DNA of 64,000 nucleotides from Hyalangium versicolor (GTDB taxonomy: Bacteria > Myxococcota > Myxococcia > Myxococcales > Myxococcaceae): the NCBI RefSeq assembly GCF_020103695.1, contig NZ_JAHXBF010000003.1, positions 1 to 64,000 of the forward strand, read 5' to 3'. Below are positions 25,695 through 34,676 of the stretch, piece by piece; position 1 is the stretch's first letter; the number at the start of each line of letters is the position of its first letter. A program made the position numbers and the translations under genes. The notes beneath the pieces are model-generated. The model was not told where the DNA came from and did no database searches. It worked only from the letters and a program-made list of their open reading frames with translations.

Positions 25695-28529
25695 GTGCGT
25701 ACTCCGACCGATCGTTTCCTGCCTCCCGACCACGAAGCCTTCGTCTCCGCCGAACCGAAGACGGGTCGTGTCATCGTCATCGCCCCCACTCGCGCCGCGT
25801 GCGAGACAATCGAGCTGGCCATCGGGCTCCGGCTGGAGACCTATCTGGAGAAGCACCACGGGGCGCGGGTGCGCGAGCTGGCGCGAGCCGGGAAGGGCTT
25901 TGGGATCGTTGCGGGAACCGGCACGGGAAAGACGCTCGCCATTCGGCTCATGGCGGAGGAGATCGTCGGCGCGGAGGATGGAGCACCGCTCCGGGTCGGC
26001 GTGGTGAATCGAGAGCGCGAGGCGACTCCCGAGATGCCCACCTGGAACGTCATCATCGTGACGACGGGCATCGCTCGGCGTTGGTTCCAGAACGGCGACA
26101 TCCTGCCGCACGACACGCTCATCATCGATGAGATCCACCAGACATCCGCGGAGCTGGAGTTGTGCCTCGCCCTGGGCAAGCGCGTGGGCTGCCGCTTCAT
26201 CTGGCTCTCGGCGACGGTGGATCCGTCGTTCTATGCGCGATACCTGAACAGCGCCGACGTACTCGAGGTCCAGGCGTTCGATCCGAAGAAGGTGGCGCGG
26301 GTGGTGGTGGATTCCCGGCCGCCGCTCGCGTTCCTCGACGAGAAATTCCTCTGCGCGGTGGAGGACGAGGAGCGTGGAGTGGGCATCTTCCTGCCCACTC
26401 GGGCCGCGGTGGAGCAGGTGGCCTCGCACGTCCGCACTCGGTGGCCCGGCATCCACGCGTCGCACTACCACGGCGGAGAGCCCATCCGCGCCATCCGTCC
26501 GTTCCTCGAAGGAACCGAGCCCAAGCCTTACCTGCTGGCCATGACGGCCGCGGGGCAGAGCGCGCTCAACGTGCAGGGGCTCGACACGGTCGTCATCGAC
26601 GACACGCGGTTTGCCAACCTCGTCGAGCGCGGACGCAACGTGCTCACGCGGGTGCACCTCGGGAACAACGAGCTGCTCCAGATGGCCGGGCGCGTGCACG
26701 GGCGCGTAGAGGGCGGGCGCGTCTTCATCCTGAGTGATCGGTACATCGACTTCGCCAGGCTGCGCCCCACGGAGCCCGAGTTCCAGCTCGCGGGGGACTC
26801 GGAGCGCGTGGCGCTCACGGCGGCGGCGCTCGGCGTTCGCGCGGATGCGCTGGATCTGCCCGTGCCGCTCGATCGCACCGCCTATCGTCGCGTGTTCCAG
26901 CGGCTGCAGGATCGCAACATCATCGATGATCAGGGGAAGCTCTCGCAGTACGGGCGCGCGGTGGAGGCGCTGCCAGTGGAGCGAACCTGGGCGGAGCTGA
27001 TCGTCAACGCGGAAGACGCGCTGCTCCCGTTTCTCGCCGTGTGCAGCGCCATCGAGTCGCTCCACCGCATGACCCGCGAGGAGCGCAACCTGGATGGGGT
27101 GCTGGTTCCCGGGAGCGACCATCTCACCTGCTACAACCTCTATGCGGATGCGTACCGGCATGCGGGCTATGTCGGCGAGGTGTACGGGCTGCCGCGGCAC
27201 CTGTTCGAGCCGGAGAAGATGGCGCAGTGGGCCGAGCGGCGTGGCGTGCTGGTGAAGGCCATCGAGGACGCGGCCCTGGCGATGGCCAGCATCTATCGCA
27301 GCGTGGGCGTCGACCTCCCCTCACTCATGCCCTTCGCGGGGGAGCGCGTGCTTCGCCGCCTGGCCGATCTGCTCGCGCGCTTCATGCCGTTTGATCTCGT
27401 CATCGATGAGCGCACGGCGTGGGGGCAGGAGGCTCGTGTCTCGAAGACGAGCGTCTGCGGGAGCTTCGGCGCGATAGCCGGGATGCTCCGCTACTTCGCC
27501 GACCGCCACGGTTCCACGCAGGCCGCGATCGAGGGAACGCAGGTCCCGCTCGATCTGTTGAGAAGGTACGCGCGCCGCAGCGAGTCGGAGCTGGCCTATG
27601 ACTCCCAGCGCCGGTCGCTGGTGCTCGAGTGGAGCCTGGAGCACTCGGGATTCGAGCTGGAGCATGAAGTCGAGGTGTTCCGCGCATGGGGGCCGGAGCT
27701 GGCCGAGCGCGCGGTGCATGTGCTCGCCCAGGCGATGGCGAGTGGTGAGGCGCGGCACGAGGCGGTGCACCTCAACCTGCCGGCCATCGAGGAGGTGCGA
27801 GAGCTGTGGCGGCGCTCGGGTGGACGCACGGCGAAGCTCGGCGAGTTCGAGCTGACGGCCCTCTACGAGGCACAGCTCCAGGGCGTCACCACGATGGACG
27901 AGTTCCTTGAGCGCCGGCTGCGTCTCGATCTGGGCTCGTTGGTGTCGCCCGGGGTCCGGGAAGAACTCCTGAGGTTGCCGGGCGCGGTCCTCATCCGTGA
28001 TCGCGAGGTGGAGCTGGGCTACGAGGTGGAGCAGGCCGCGGACGGCAAGCTGCACGGCGTGGTGCGGCTCCACCTGCCGGAGAAGATGGCGCGCACGCTC
28101 GTGCAGGAAGAGATTCTGGTGCTCGATCGCCCCTTGCGTTTCGGGGTGCATCGCGGCCGTCGCGGCGCCATTCGGGCCGACACGTTGCTCGAACTGCAGG
28201 AGTTGCTGGACATGCCGTGGAGCCCGGACGAGCTCGAAGCGGAGCGCGACCCTCGACACCGGAGCGGCAGTGGCCGTCCGGTTGTGCACCCAGCACGGGA
28301 TACACGCGAGGACGGAGGAGGGACTCGTCAGTTCGGGCGCTACGGAGCCGGGCGCTCAGGGGGCGGAGGAGAGCGGCGAGGCGGGGGCCGCGGTGGTGGA
28401 GGAGGGCGCAGTGGGGGAGGGCGCAGTGGGGGAGGGCGCAGTGGAGGAGGGGGACGGGGGCATGGAGGGAAGTCGGGACACGGTGGCGGAGCGGGGCGAG
28501 GAAAGGGAAACCGGCGCCCGAAGCGTTGA
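25695..28529 (+). CDS. DEAH/DEIH-box helicase with Gly/Arg-rich tail
   Basis: The 944-residue protein is a superfamily 2 helicase: Walker A G-T-G-T-G-K-T (about 76), D-E-I-H box, S-A-T motif III, then the second RecA domain with Q-M-A-G-R-V-H-G-R-V motif VI. It resembles HrpA-like RNA helicases. The last 65 residues are low-complexity Gly/Arg/Ser with many R-S-G-G-G units, ending K-G-N-R-R-P-K-R, which should bind RNA. The tail is encoded by short direct repeats around 28390-28460. GTG 25695 is used because no better start is in frame; the ribosome site is weak. It is divergent from the BlaI unit, sharing its operator region, so it might respond to the same repressor; this is inference. Confidence 0.85.
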   Translation: MRTPTDRFLPPDHEAFVSAEPKTGRVIVIAPTRAACETIELAIGLRLETYLEKHHGARVRELARAGKGFGIVAGTGTGKTLAIRLMAEEIVGAEDGAPLRVGVVNREREATPEMPTWNVIIVTTGIARRWFQNGDILPHDTLIIDEIHQTSAELELCLALGKRVGCRFIWLSATVDPSFYARYLNSADVLEVQAFDPKKVARVVVDSRPPLAFLDEKFLCAVEDEERGVGIFLPTRAAVEQVASHVRTRWPGIHASHYHGGEPIRAIRPFLEGTEPKPYLLAMTAAGQSALNVQGLDTVVIDDTRFANLVERGRNVLTRVHLGNNELLQMAGRVHGRVEGGRVFILSDRYIDFARLRPTEPEFQLAGDSERVALTAAALGVRADALDLPVPLDRTAYRRVFQRLQDRNIIDDQGKLSQYGRAVEALPVERTWAELIVNAEDALLPFLAVCSAIESLHRMTREERNLDGVLVPGSDHLTCYNLYADAYRHAGYVGEVYGLPRHLFEPEKMAQWAERRGVLVKAIEDAALAMASIYRSVGVDLPSLMPFAGERVLRRLADLLARFMPFDLVIDERTAWGQEARVSKTSVCGSFGAIAGMLRYFADRHGSTQAAIEGTQVPLDLLRRYARRSESELAYDSQRRSLVLEWSLEHSGFELEHEVEVFRAWGPELAERAVHVLAQAMASGEARHEAVHLNLPAIEEVRELWRRSGGRTAKLGEFELTALYEAQLQGVTTMDEFLERRLRLDLGSLVSPGVREELLRLPGAVLIRDREVELGYEVEQAADGKLHGVVRLHLPEKMARTLVQEEILVLDRPLRFGVHRGRRGAIRADTLLELQELLDMPWSPDELEAERDPRHRSGSGRPVVHPARDTREDGGGTRQFGRYGAGRSGGGGERRGGGRGGGGGRSGGGRSGGGRSGGGGRGHGGKSGHGGGAGRGKGNRRPKR

Positions 28530-28648
28530 GTGCGCTTGGGTTTGACTGCGCTCGGAGGGGAGCCCCGCGCACGGCCCATGACCGCCAGCGCGATCGCTGA
28601 CGGGGAAGTCCGGGCGGAGCGGCGCGAGCCTCGCTATATGAGTCCGCC

Positions 28649-29617
28649 ATGAAAGCCATTCGCTATCACCAGACGGGGGGGCCCGAGGTGTTGCGCCTCG
28701 AGGAGGTGCCAGAGCCTCAGCCAGGCTCGGGTGAGGTCCAGCTCAGCGTCCACGCGGCGGGAGTGAACTTCGCGGACACGGAGCGGCGACGCGGGCTCTA
28801 TGACGCGAAGGTGCCGCTGCCCCGGATCCTCGGCTCAGAGGCCGCGGGAATCGTCGCCGACGTAGGCCCCGGTGTGGACAAGGCCCTCGTGGGGAAGCGG
28901 GTCGTCGCATGGACGGTGGCCAGCTACGCCGAGCGGGCGATTGCTCCGGTGAGCAGCCTCGTGGCCTTGCCCGACACGGTGCCCTTCGATGTCGCGGCTG
29001 CGGTGCCGGTGCAGGGACTGACGGCGTACCACCTGCTCCGCACGGTGGGACAGGTCCAGGAAGGGCAGTCAGTGCTCATCCACGCGGCAGCGGGCGGCGT
29101 GGGGGGACTGGCGGTGCAATTGGCCAAGGCGGCGGGGATGCGCGTCTTCGGCACGGTATCCAGTGAGGCGAAGGCGCGGCTCGTCCGGGAACTGGGCGCG
29201 GACGAGGTCATCCGCTACGACCATGAGGACGTGGTGGCGGAGGTCCATCAGCGCACGGGAGGCAGGGGCGTGGACCTCGTGCTGGACGCGGTGGGTGCGA
29301 GCACGTGGGCCGCGAGCCTTGCGGCGTTGGCCCCCTTCGGGCACCTGGTGAGCTATGGCTCCGCGAGTGGGCCGCCGCCGCCCGTCGATGTGGATTCTCT
29401 GTTCGCGAAGTCCGTGAAGGTGAGCGCGTACTGGTTGCACACGCCCCATCCACCCGGAACCCACGTGAGGGCCTTGGAGTCGCTGATCCGCCACGTCGCG
29501 GAAGGGAAGCTCCGGATCCTCATCGGCTTGAAGCTCCCGCTGGCCGAAGCCGCCGAGGCACACCGGCGATTGGAGGGCAGGGAGACGGTGGGCAAGGTGG
29601 TGCTGACTGTCAGATGA
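28649..29617 (+). CDS. Zinc-independent quinone oxidoreductase (MDR family)
   Basis: A 322-residue medium-chain dehydrogenase/reductase of the quinone oxidoreductase type. It begins M-K-A-I-R-Y-H-Q-T-G-G-P-E-V-L, has G-V-N-F-A-D-T and G-S-E-A-A-G in the catalytic domain, and the NADPH-binding A-A-A-G-G-V-G-G-L-A-V-Q-L-A-K. The Cys and His zinc ligands of alcohol dehydrogenases are absent. Such enzymes reduce quinones or enones with NADPH and protect against electrophiles. Start ATG 28649 fits the family start. It stands alone, 119 bases after the helicase, with a hairpin downstream. Confidence 0.88.
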   Translation: MKAIRYHQTGGPEVLRLEEVPEPQPGSGEVQLSVHAAGVNFADTERRRGLYDAKVPLPRILGSEAAGIVADVGPGVDKALVGKRVVAWTVASYAERAIAPVSSLVALPDTVPFDVAAAVPVQGLTAYHLLRTVGQVQEGQSVLIHAAAGGVGGLAVQLAKAAGMRVFGTVSSEAKARLVRELGADEVIRYDHEDVVAEVHQRTGGRGVDLVLDAVGASTWAASLAALAPFGHLVSYGSASGPPPPVDVDSLFAKSVKVSAYWLHTPHPPGTHVRALESLIRHVAEGKLRILIGLKLPLAEAAEAHRRLEGRETVGKVVLTVR

Positions 29618-29733
29618 GGAGTGGGCGCCAGCCCTTGGTGCGAAACGCTTGGGATGAGAGCTCCCTGTCGGTCGCGTTGATTCCGAACCTGTCCGACAAG
29701 CATACAAGTTGGCCGCGGTCGCGCCCGACAGGG

Positions 29734-29759
29734 GCACCTCCCCGAGGTTCAGGAGGTGC
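29734..29759. terminator. Hairpin between convergent genes
   Basis: GCACCTCC and GGAGGTGC form a perfect 8-bp stem with a 10-base loop in the gap between the quinone reductase stop (29617) and the lipoprotein stop (29804). Its place suggests a shared terminator. There is no T run. Confidence 0.45.
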
Positions 29760-29803
29760 GGCGCTTGATGAAAGCGCATGCTGTTGCGTGCACGTCTTTC
29801 GAA

Positions 29804-31630
29804 TCAGCGAGTGTCCGCCAGCCGTCCGCTTTGAGAAGCACGGGTCTTCCTTCCCGGCACCGAGACCTTCTCTCCTCCCGAAGGCAACCCCGGGTAGCGG
29901 GTGATCGTGCCCTCGCGCGGCCCGGGGATTGGATCGCCCACGCCCGTCTCCAGGGCGGGATCTCCCGAGGGAACCTCGCGATGGACCTGGGCAGCGGGCT
30001 CGAGGATGGCGTCGCGCCCACGCGTGAAGCTCTGCTCACGAACGATCAGCCGGTACGCCTTGTCCAATTGGAGGGCGCGTTTGGGGCTCGGTAGGAGCAG
30101 GGTCGAGATATCAGCACGCAGGGCGTCGGCAGCTTCAGGGCGAAGGGCGCCCTCAGGAGTGAAGAAGCGCGAGATCACCTCGGTGTTCGCGCGGAGTTCA
30201 TCTCCGGCGCCGTTGTGCTCCAGGTAGTAAGCGTATTCGCCGCGGCCGTCCGCGCGCACGGGCTCGCGTACTCCTTCGAGGCCGCGTTGCGAGGCATGGA
30301 ACCACCCGGCCTGGAAGGCGGAGTCCGGCAGCTTGCGGCCGAAGGAGAAGACACTGTCATCCGTAGCGCCGATGCCGGAGTGGCAGCCGAGGCAGAACGC
30401 GTGCTCCTCCCGGCTCTGCGGACGGAGCTGGCCTCTGGCGTCCTCGATGAAGCCCTGGAGCCTCCATCCCGCTCCATTGCCGAGCCCCTGCTCGGAGGGG
30501 ACTCCCACACTGCGAGTCTTGTCCGGCGTCTGCTGGGCTTCGAAGGCCTCTCGGTTCGCGGCCTGCATGTGAGCGCCGTAGGTGAGCCAGCCCTTCTTGA
30601 CCATGTAGCGCAGCTCCTTCAGCCGAGCCGCCATGCGGGGCTTGCCGTCCACCACATCCAGGTACCGCACAGTGTGCGCGAACTCGGTCCCCTCTGGGAA
30701 CAGCCCGGCCGCCAGGTGGAGTTCGCCCTGCTGCTGGAGCACCCGCGCGCGTCCCACCCAACTCATGGTGTGCTGGGGGGGATCCCACGTGAACTTGACC
30801 TGCCTCGCAGTCCCCAGGCGGCCATCTCCATCGAGATCGACCCCGAGCCGTCCCTCCGCCGTGGGAGGAATGGAGACATCCCTGCGAGCCACCAGCGCCT
30901 CGAGGATGGCGAGGTTCACGGCGTACACCTCGAGGTCCGCCTTGCCGTTCTCGTCCTGTTGGAGCGCCTCGGGGAGACGGATCAGTGCGTCGCCGAACGA
31001 GCCATTGGTAGGCCAGAAGGTGCCAGGGAAGGGGTAGTACGCGAACGTGCGCCACCCGGTGAGACTGCCATCCGGCCGGTGATCGAAGCCGAGCGCGTCG
31101 AAGGAGAAGGCGATGTCCGGGATCCACCCGTCCCAGCGGCCGTTGTGATCGAGATCCCAGTCCGCCGGAACCTGCTGCAGCGTTCGTGCGAGCAGGGGCG
31201 TTCCATCCGGTGCCAGGTAGTTGCTCTGGCGAACCCAGGCGAGGATCTCCTCATCCGAGGTGGCCGCGATGGCCGCCCGGCGATCCACGAAGAGGTTGGT
31301 CCACGGGTTGCGCCGAGCCGTCGAAGGGAAGGAGAAGTCGAGCTGAAGGGCAGCGTCGTCGACGTAGTTGGGAATCAGGGAGCCCTGGTGGCACACGAAG
31401 CACGGGTTGTGCGTGCGCCCCAGCGAGTCCTTCGTCTTCGTGTAGCACTGCGGAGGAATGTAGGGCGTGCGGTGCGAGAGCACGTCGTCTCGCATGTCCC
31501 GTGGTGCGCTCCCGGTGTTCTGGGGCGTGGCTCCCGGAGCCCCCGCGTCCGAGGACTTGGAGTCCGAGCCGCGGCACGCGCAAGAGATCAGCAGGAGCAA
31601 CAACAGTGGCAGGGCAGGGCGCGACGGCAT
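29804..31630 (-). CDS. Exported di-heme c-type cytochrome-like lipoprotein
   Basis: The 608-residue product opens with a signal peptide (L-L-L-L-L-L-I-S-C-A-C), so it is probably a lipoprotein. It contains two CxxCH heme-attachment motifs, C-F-V-C-H (about residue 77) and C-L-G-C-H (about 415), placed far apart in the chain. Two Asp-rich loops (D-L-D-H-N-G-R-W-D-G and D-L-D-G-D-G-R-L-G) look like calcium-binding EF-hand loops or dockerin-like sites. Overall it resembles periplasmic or surface di-heme proteins, but I cannot assign a reaction. It lies 109 bases downstream of the PhoX-like gene in the same direction, suggesting co-transcription and a link between the two. Confidence 0.75.
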   Translation of the reverse strand: MPSRPALPLLLLLLISCACRGSDSKSSDAGAPGATPQNTGSAPRDMRDDVLSHRTPYIPPQCYTKTKDSLGRTHNPCFVCHQGSLIPNYVDDAALQLDFSFPSTARRNPWTNLFVDRRAAIAATSDEEILAWVRQSNYLAPDGTPLLARTLQQVPADWDLDHNGRWDGWIPDIAFSFDALGFDHRPDGSLTGWRTFAYYPFPGTFWPTNGSFGDALIRLPEALQQDENGKADLEVYAVNLAILEALVARRDVSIPPTAEGRLGVDLDGDGRLGTARQVKFTWDPPQHTMSWVGRARVLQQQGELHLAAGLFPEGTEFAHTVRYLDVVDGKPRMAARLKELRYMVKKGWLTYGAHMQAANREAFEAQQTPDKTRSVGVPSEQGLGNGAGWRLQGFIEDARGQLRPQSREEHAFCLGCHSGIGATDDSVFSFGRKLPDSAFQAGWFHASQRGLEGVREPVRADGRGEYAYYLEHNGAGDELRANTEVISRFFTPEGALRPEAADALRADISTLLLPSPKRALQLDKAYRLIVREQSFTRGRDAILEPAAQVHREVPSGDPALETGVGDPIPGPREGTITRYPGLPSGGEKVSVPGRKTRASQSGRLADTR

Positions 31631-31739
31631 CGGTGGGAAGGGCTCCAGAAAGGAGCCGCGGAGGAATGCCTCCGCGGCAGTGGACTCTCTGCATGCACCA
31701 GCGCCCGGGCCGGAGCGTGACCAGCCCGGGCACCAGCGA

Positions 31740-33719
31740 CTACTTCAGCGGAGGGAACGGTCCGAAGACGCCCACCCAGCTGTCACGGCCGGTCGCCTCT
31801 GAGTCGGTGATGTGCGTGGTGTCGCTCTCGCCGTACGGGTGCTGGACGACGCTCAGCAGGTAGCCGTGGCCGCCGAGTTCCGGGTACCAGAACGGCGAGG
31901 TGGTCTCGGAGCCATAGGGCGTGGTGAGGATGCGCGTGAGCTTCTTCGTCACGGTGTTGAAGGCCCAGATGGCGTCGTTCTGGTGGCCGCTGGTGTCCTC
32001 GCCGATGATCAGCGTGTTGTACCCAGGCAGGTACGTCACGTTGTCCGGGCTGGAGATGCCGTTGACGCTGCACGTGTTGCCCACGTAGGGGCTGCCCGCC
32101 GCGTAGGTGGTCGGCTGGCCGACGACGACGGGATACCAGTTGAGGGGTGCGTACTGGGTCACTACCTTGGCGTCCCCATCCGTCCAGGGGCCGACGTTCA
32201 GCGCGAAGACCCCGCCGCACAGGTTGGTCGCCACGCTGATGTGATCAGGTCCACCGCCCGCCTGGGTCGTCATGCCCTTGGAGATCTCCGTCAGGGCGAT
32301 GTAGACCGTGTGCGAGTCGGGATCGTAGGTGAGGCCCTCCTCCTTGTTCAGTTCGGCGGTGGCGCCCAGCAGGGCCGCGTAGCGCCGCGTCTCGAACCGC
32401 GAGGCGGGCAACTCCATCCCAGGCTTGAGCTTGAGGCACTCGAGCGTCTCCGAGTTCGCCGCGCGCACCGACTTGAAGCCGGCGGTCGGGCAGCTGCCGT
32501 CGGCGTTGGGCGTCTCCGCTTCGAACATGTCCACGAAGGTGATGCGCGGGGTGTTGTCCGTGGGATGGAGGTAGGCGCGAATCTGGTCGCTGGTGGCGTG
32601 GCCCAGGTTGATCCACTCGATGTCCGCGGTGAAGTTCGCCGAGCCCACGGGGCTCGTCTGGTAGGCGCGCATGGCGTACAGCGTGCCGGCGCTCAGGTCC
32701 TTGGCCGTGTCGGCGATGAACATGTAGAGGCTCACGTTCGCGCCGTCATCGGTGAGCAGGACGGTCTTGTTGTCCGGCATGACGTAGGGCACTTCGAGCG
32801 AGCCGCGCCCCACCGCGTAGTGCTTCTTCAGCGTGGCATTCCCATTGGCATCCAGGGTGATCTCCACCGGGTAGCCCGCGAAGTACGGCGAGTACTTCGC
32901 CAGGAAGCTGGCGTAGTCCCCATCGGGGATGCCGTCCGTGTTGGCATCGGTGAGGTCCACGGCGAAGTACTGGGCGGCGAGCTTGAACTCGGCGAACGTG
33001 GGCGAGGTGGCCGTGGCCTTGAGGTGCGCCCAGTCCGTGCGGCTCTGCACGAAGCGGGCATCCGGCGGGAACTCCTCGGAGGCCAGGTGCGTGCCCCACG
33101 GGCTCTTCGTGCCGGCGCACGAGTACCAGAAGCCATCCAGGGACGATGTATCCAGGGCCCGCGTGGACGTGGCCGAGAGGTGGCCGGCCGCATCCTGGAT
33201 GATGCTCGTCACGAACATGCCCGCCGGGTTGGACTCGGTCGAGTTGTACATGAAGATCTTGCCACCCGCCTCGATGAAGGACGTGTTGTCCTGGGTGTTG
33301 GTGACGACGACCTCTCCGGCGTCATCGCGCAGAGGCTTGCCGGCGGCGGACAGCAGCACGCCCAGGCACGTGTTCGGGCTGTTGACGAGATCGCACTTGC
33401 GCTCGGGGCGGGCCGGATCCTGATTGCCGCGCAGGATCGTGTTGAAGCTGATGGGGATCTCGGTGCCGTTGACGTTGGCGGAGCTCGACGCCCGTACCGT
33501 GTTCTTCTCCGCGTTGGTGCGGGGGAAACCCACGTCCGCGAAGGACAGCCACTTCGTTGCACCGGCGGGGCCTGGGGGGCCCTCGGGGCCTTGAGGCCCT
33601 TCGTTCCCGGTGGCACCGGTTGGGCCCGTGGTGCCCTTGTCGCCAGTACAGGAGGTGAGCGCGAGCGCACTCGCCAACAGGACGGCTCCGGCGGAGCGGC
33701 CCGTTCGAATCTTCGTCAT
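31740..33719 (-). CDS. PhoX-like (DUF839) lipoprotein with a collagen-like stalk
   Basis: The 659-residue protein has a lipobox L-T-S-C at residue 24, then about ten Gly-X-Y triplets (residues 25-54, with GPP and GPE units), then a large beta-rich domain like PhoX/DUF839. Marks include W-G-T-H-L-A-S-E-E, G-R-G-S-L-E-V-P-Y-V-M-P-D-N-K-T-V-L-L-T-D-D, N-K-E-E-G-L-T-Y-D-P and S-S-P-D-N-V-T-Y. PhoX enzymes are calcium/iron phosphatases. Metal-binding Glu and Asp residues appear present, but I cannot check all of them. The triplets may trimerise the protein or lift it off the membrane. AGAGGA precedes ATG 33719. It appears to be the first gene of a pair with the di-heme lipoprotein. No Pho box was seen. 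Confidence 0.8.
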   Translation of the reverse strand: MTKIRTGRSAGAVLLASALALTSCTGDKGTTGPTGATGNEGPQGPEGPPGPAGATKWLSFADVGFPRTNAEKNTVRASSSANVNGTEIPISFNTILRGNQDPARPERKCDLVNSPNTCLGVLLSAAGKPLRDDAGEVVVTNTQDNTSFIEAGGKIFMYNSTESNPAGMFVTSIIQDAAGHLSATSTRALDTSSLDGFWYSCAGTKSPWGTHLASEEFPPDARFVQSRTDWAHLKATATSPTFAEFKLAAQYFAVDLTDANTDGIPDGDYASFLAKYSPYFAGYPVEITLDANGNATLKKHYAVGRGSLEVPYVMPDNKTVLLTDDGANVSLYMFIADTAKDLSAGTLYAMRAYQTSPVGSANFTADIEWINLGHATSDQIRAYLHPTDNTPRITFVDMFEAETPNADGSCPTAGFKSVRAANSETLECLKLKPGMELPASRFETRRYAALLGATAELNKEEGLTYDPDSHTVYIALTEISKGMTTQAGGGPDHISVATNLCGGVFALNVGPWTDGDAKVVTQYAPLNWYPVVVGQPTTYAAGSPYVGNTCSVNGISSPDNVTYLPGYNTLIIGEDTSGHQNDAIWAFNTVTKKLTRILTTPYGSETTSPFWYPELGGHGYLLSVVQHPYGESDTTHITDSEATGRDSWVGVFGPFPPLK

Positions 33720-33908
33720 GGGGTATGTCCTCTTCCAGGGAGGGAGGCGGAGGATAGCCGGGAGCTCCGACTTTCTGGATCCACCCTCAGGGCGGGTTCG
33801 GGAGGCTCATGGTTCCAGACGCGGTGAGTCAGGCCTCAGTGCTCGGCCTTCGACATGGAGCGTCAGATGGCTTCCATTCGCCCGGAGTGCTGGTACAACG
33901 GGCCCGCT

Positions 33909-34631
33909 ATGGGACGCATCTTCGAGACACGTAAGGCGACGATGTTCGCCCGCTGGAACAAAATGGCGAAGGTGTTCACGCGCATCAGCAAGGACATTGC
34001 GATCGCGGTGAAGGCGGGGGGACCCAACCCCGACTCGAACGCCGCCCTGCGCCGCGCCATGCAGAACGCGCGCGCGGCCAACATGCCCAAGGACAAGGTC
34101 GAGGGTGCCATCAAGCGCGCCAGCGGCCACGAGGCCGAGAGCTACGATGTGGTCCTCTACGAGGGCTACGGTCCGCACGGCATCGCCGTCCTGGTGGAGA
34201 CCGCGACGAACAACGTGGTTCGCACCGTGGCGAATGTGCGCATGCACTTCAACAAGCACGGCGGCAGCTTGGGGACCACGGGCAGCGTGGCCTTCCAGTT
34301 CAAGCGCATGGGCGTCTTCCGGCTGAACCCGGAGGGCGTGGACCAGGAGGCGCTGGAGCTGGATCTCATCGACCACGGGCTCGAGGAGATGGGCGAGAGC
34401 ACGGGCGAGAAGGGCGAGAAGCAGCTCGTCATCCGCTGCGCCTTCAACGACTTCGGGCATCTCCAGGCGGCCATCGAAGCCCGAGGCCTCACGGTCCTGT
34501 CCGCGGACTCGGAGTACGTGGCGCAGAATCACCTCGAGCTGCCGGAGGAGCAGGCGAACGAGGTGCTCAAGCTTGTCGACTCGCTGGAGCAGGACGAAGA
34601 CGTCCAGCGAGTCTTCTACAACCTGGGCTGA
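33909..34631 (+). CDS. YebC/PmpR family protein (YeeN-type)
   Basis: The 240-residue product is a YebC-family protein. ATG 33909 begins [21 protein letters not shown], the start typical of the YeeN branch, then G-G-P-N-P-D-S-N and [14 protein letters not shown]. An in-frame ATG at 33855 is rejected as non-homologous. YebC proteins are DNA- or ribosome-associated factors; recent work links them to translation of difficult proline stretches, and some were first described as regulators. The present protein is full length. It stands alone, convergent with the barrel-like gene downstream. Confidence 0.9.
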   Translation: MGRIFETRKATMFARWNKMAKVFTRISKDIAIAVKAGGPNPDSNAALRRAMQNARAANMPKDKVEGAIKRASGHEAESYDVVLYEGYGPHGIAVLVETATNNVVRTVANVRMHFNKHGGSLGTTGSVAFQFKRMGVFRLNPEGVDQEALELDLIDHGLEEMGESTGEKGEKQLVIRCAFNDFGHLQAAIEARGLTVLSADSEYVAQNHLELPEEQANEVLKLVDSLEQDEDVQRVFYNLG

Positions 34632-34676
34632 GACGGCGACTAGGAAGGGTTCGAACTCCTGGGAGGATGAGTCCTC

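Noticed and set aside
28390..28470. Short GC-rich direct repeats that could suggest a CRISPR or minisatellite
   Set aside because: They are in frame and encode Arg-Ser-Gly units of the helicase tail; there are no unique spacers.
34632..34676. tRNA T-loop-like GGTTCGAACTCC after the YebC gene
   Set aside because: The flanking bases do not form a T stem, and the bases where a tRNA would lie are the 3' end of the YebC coding region.
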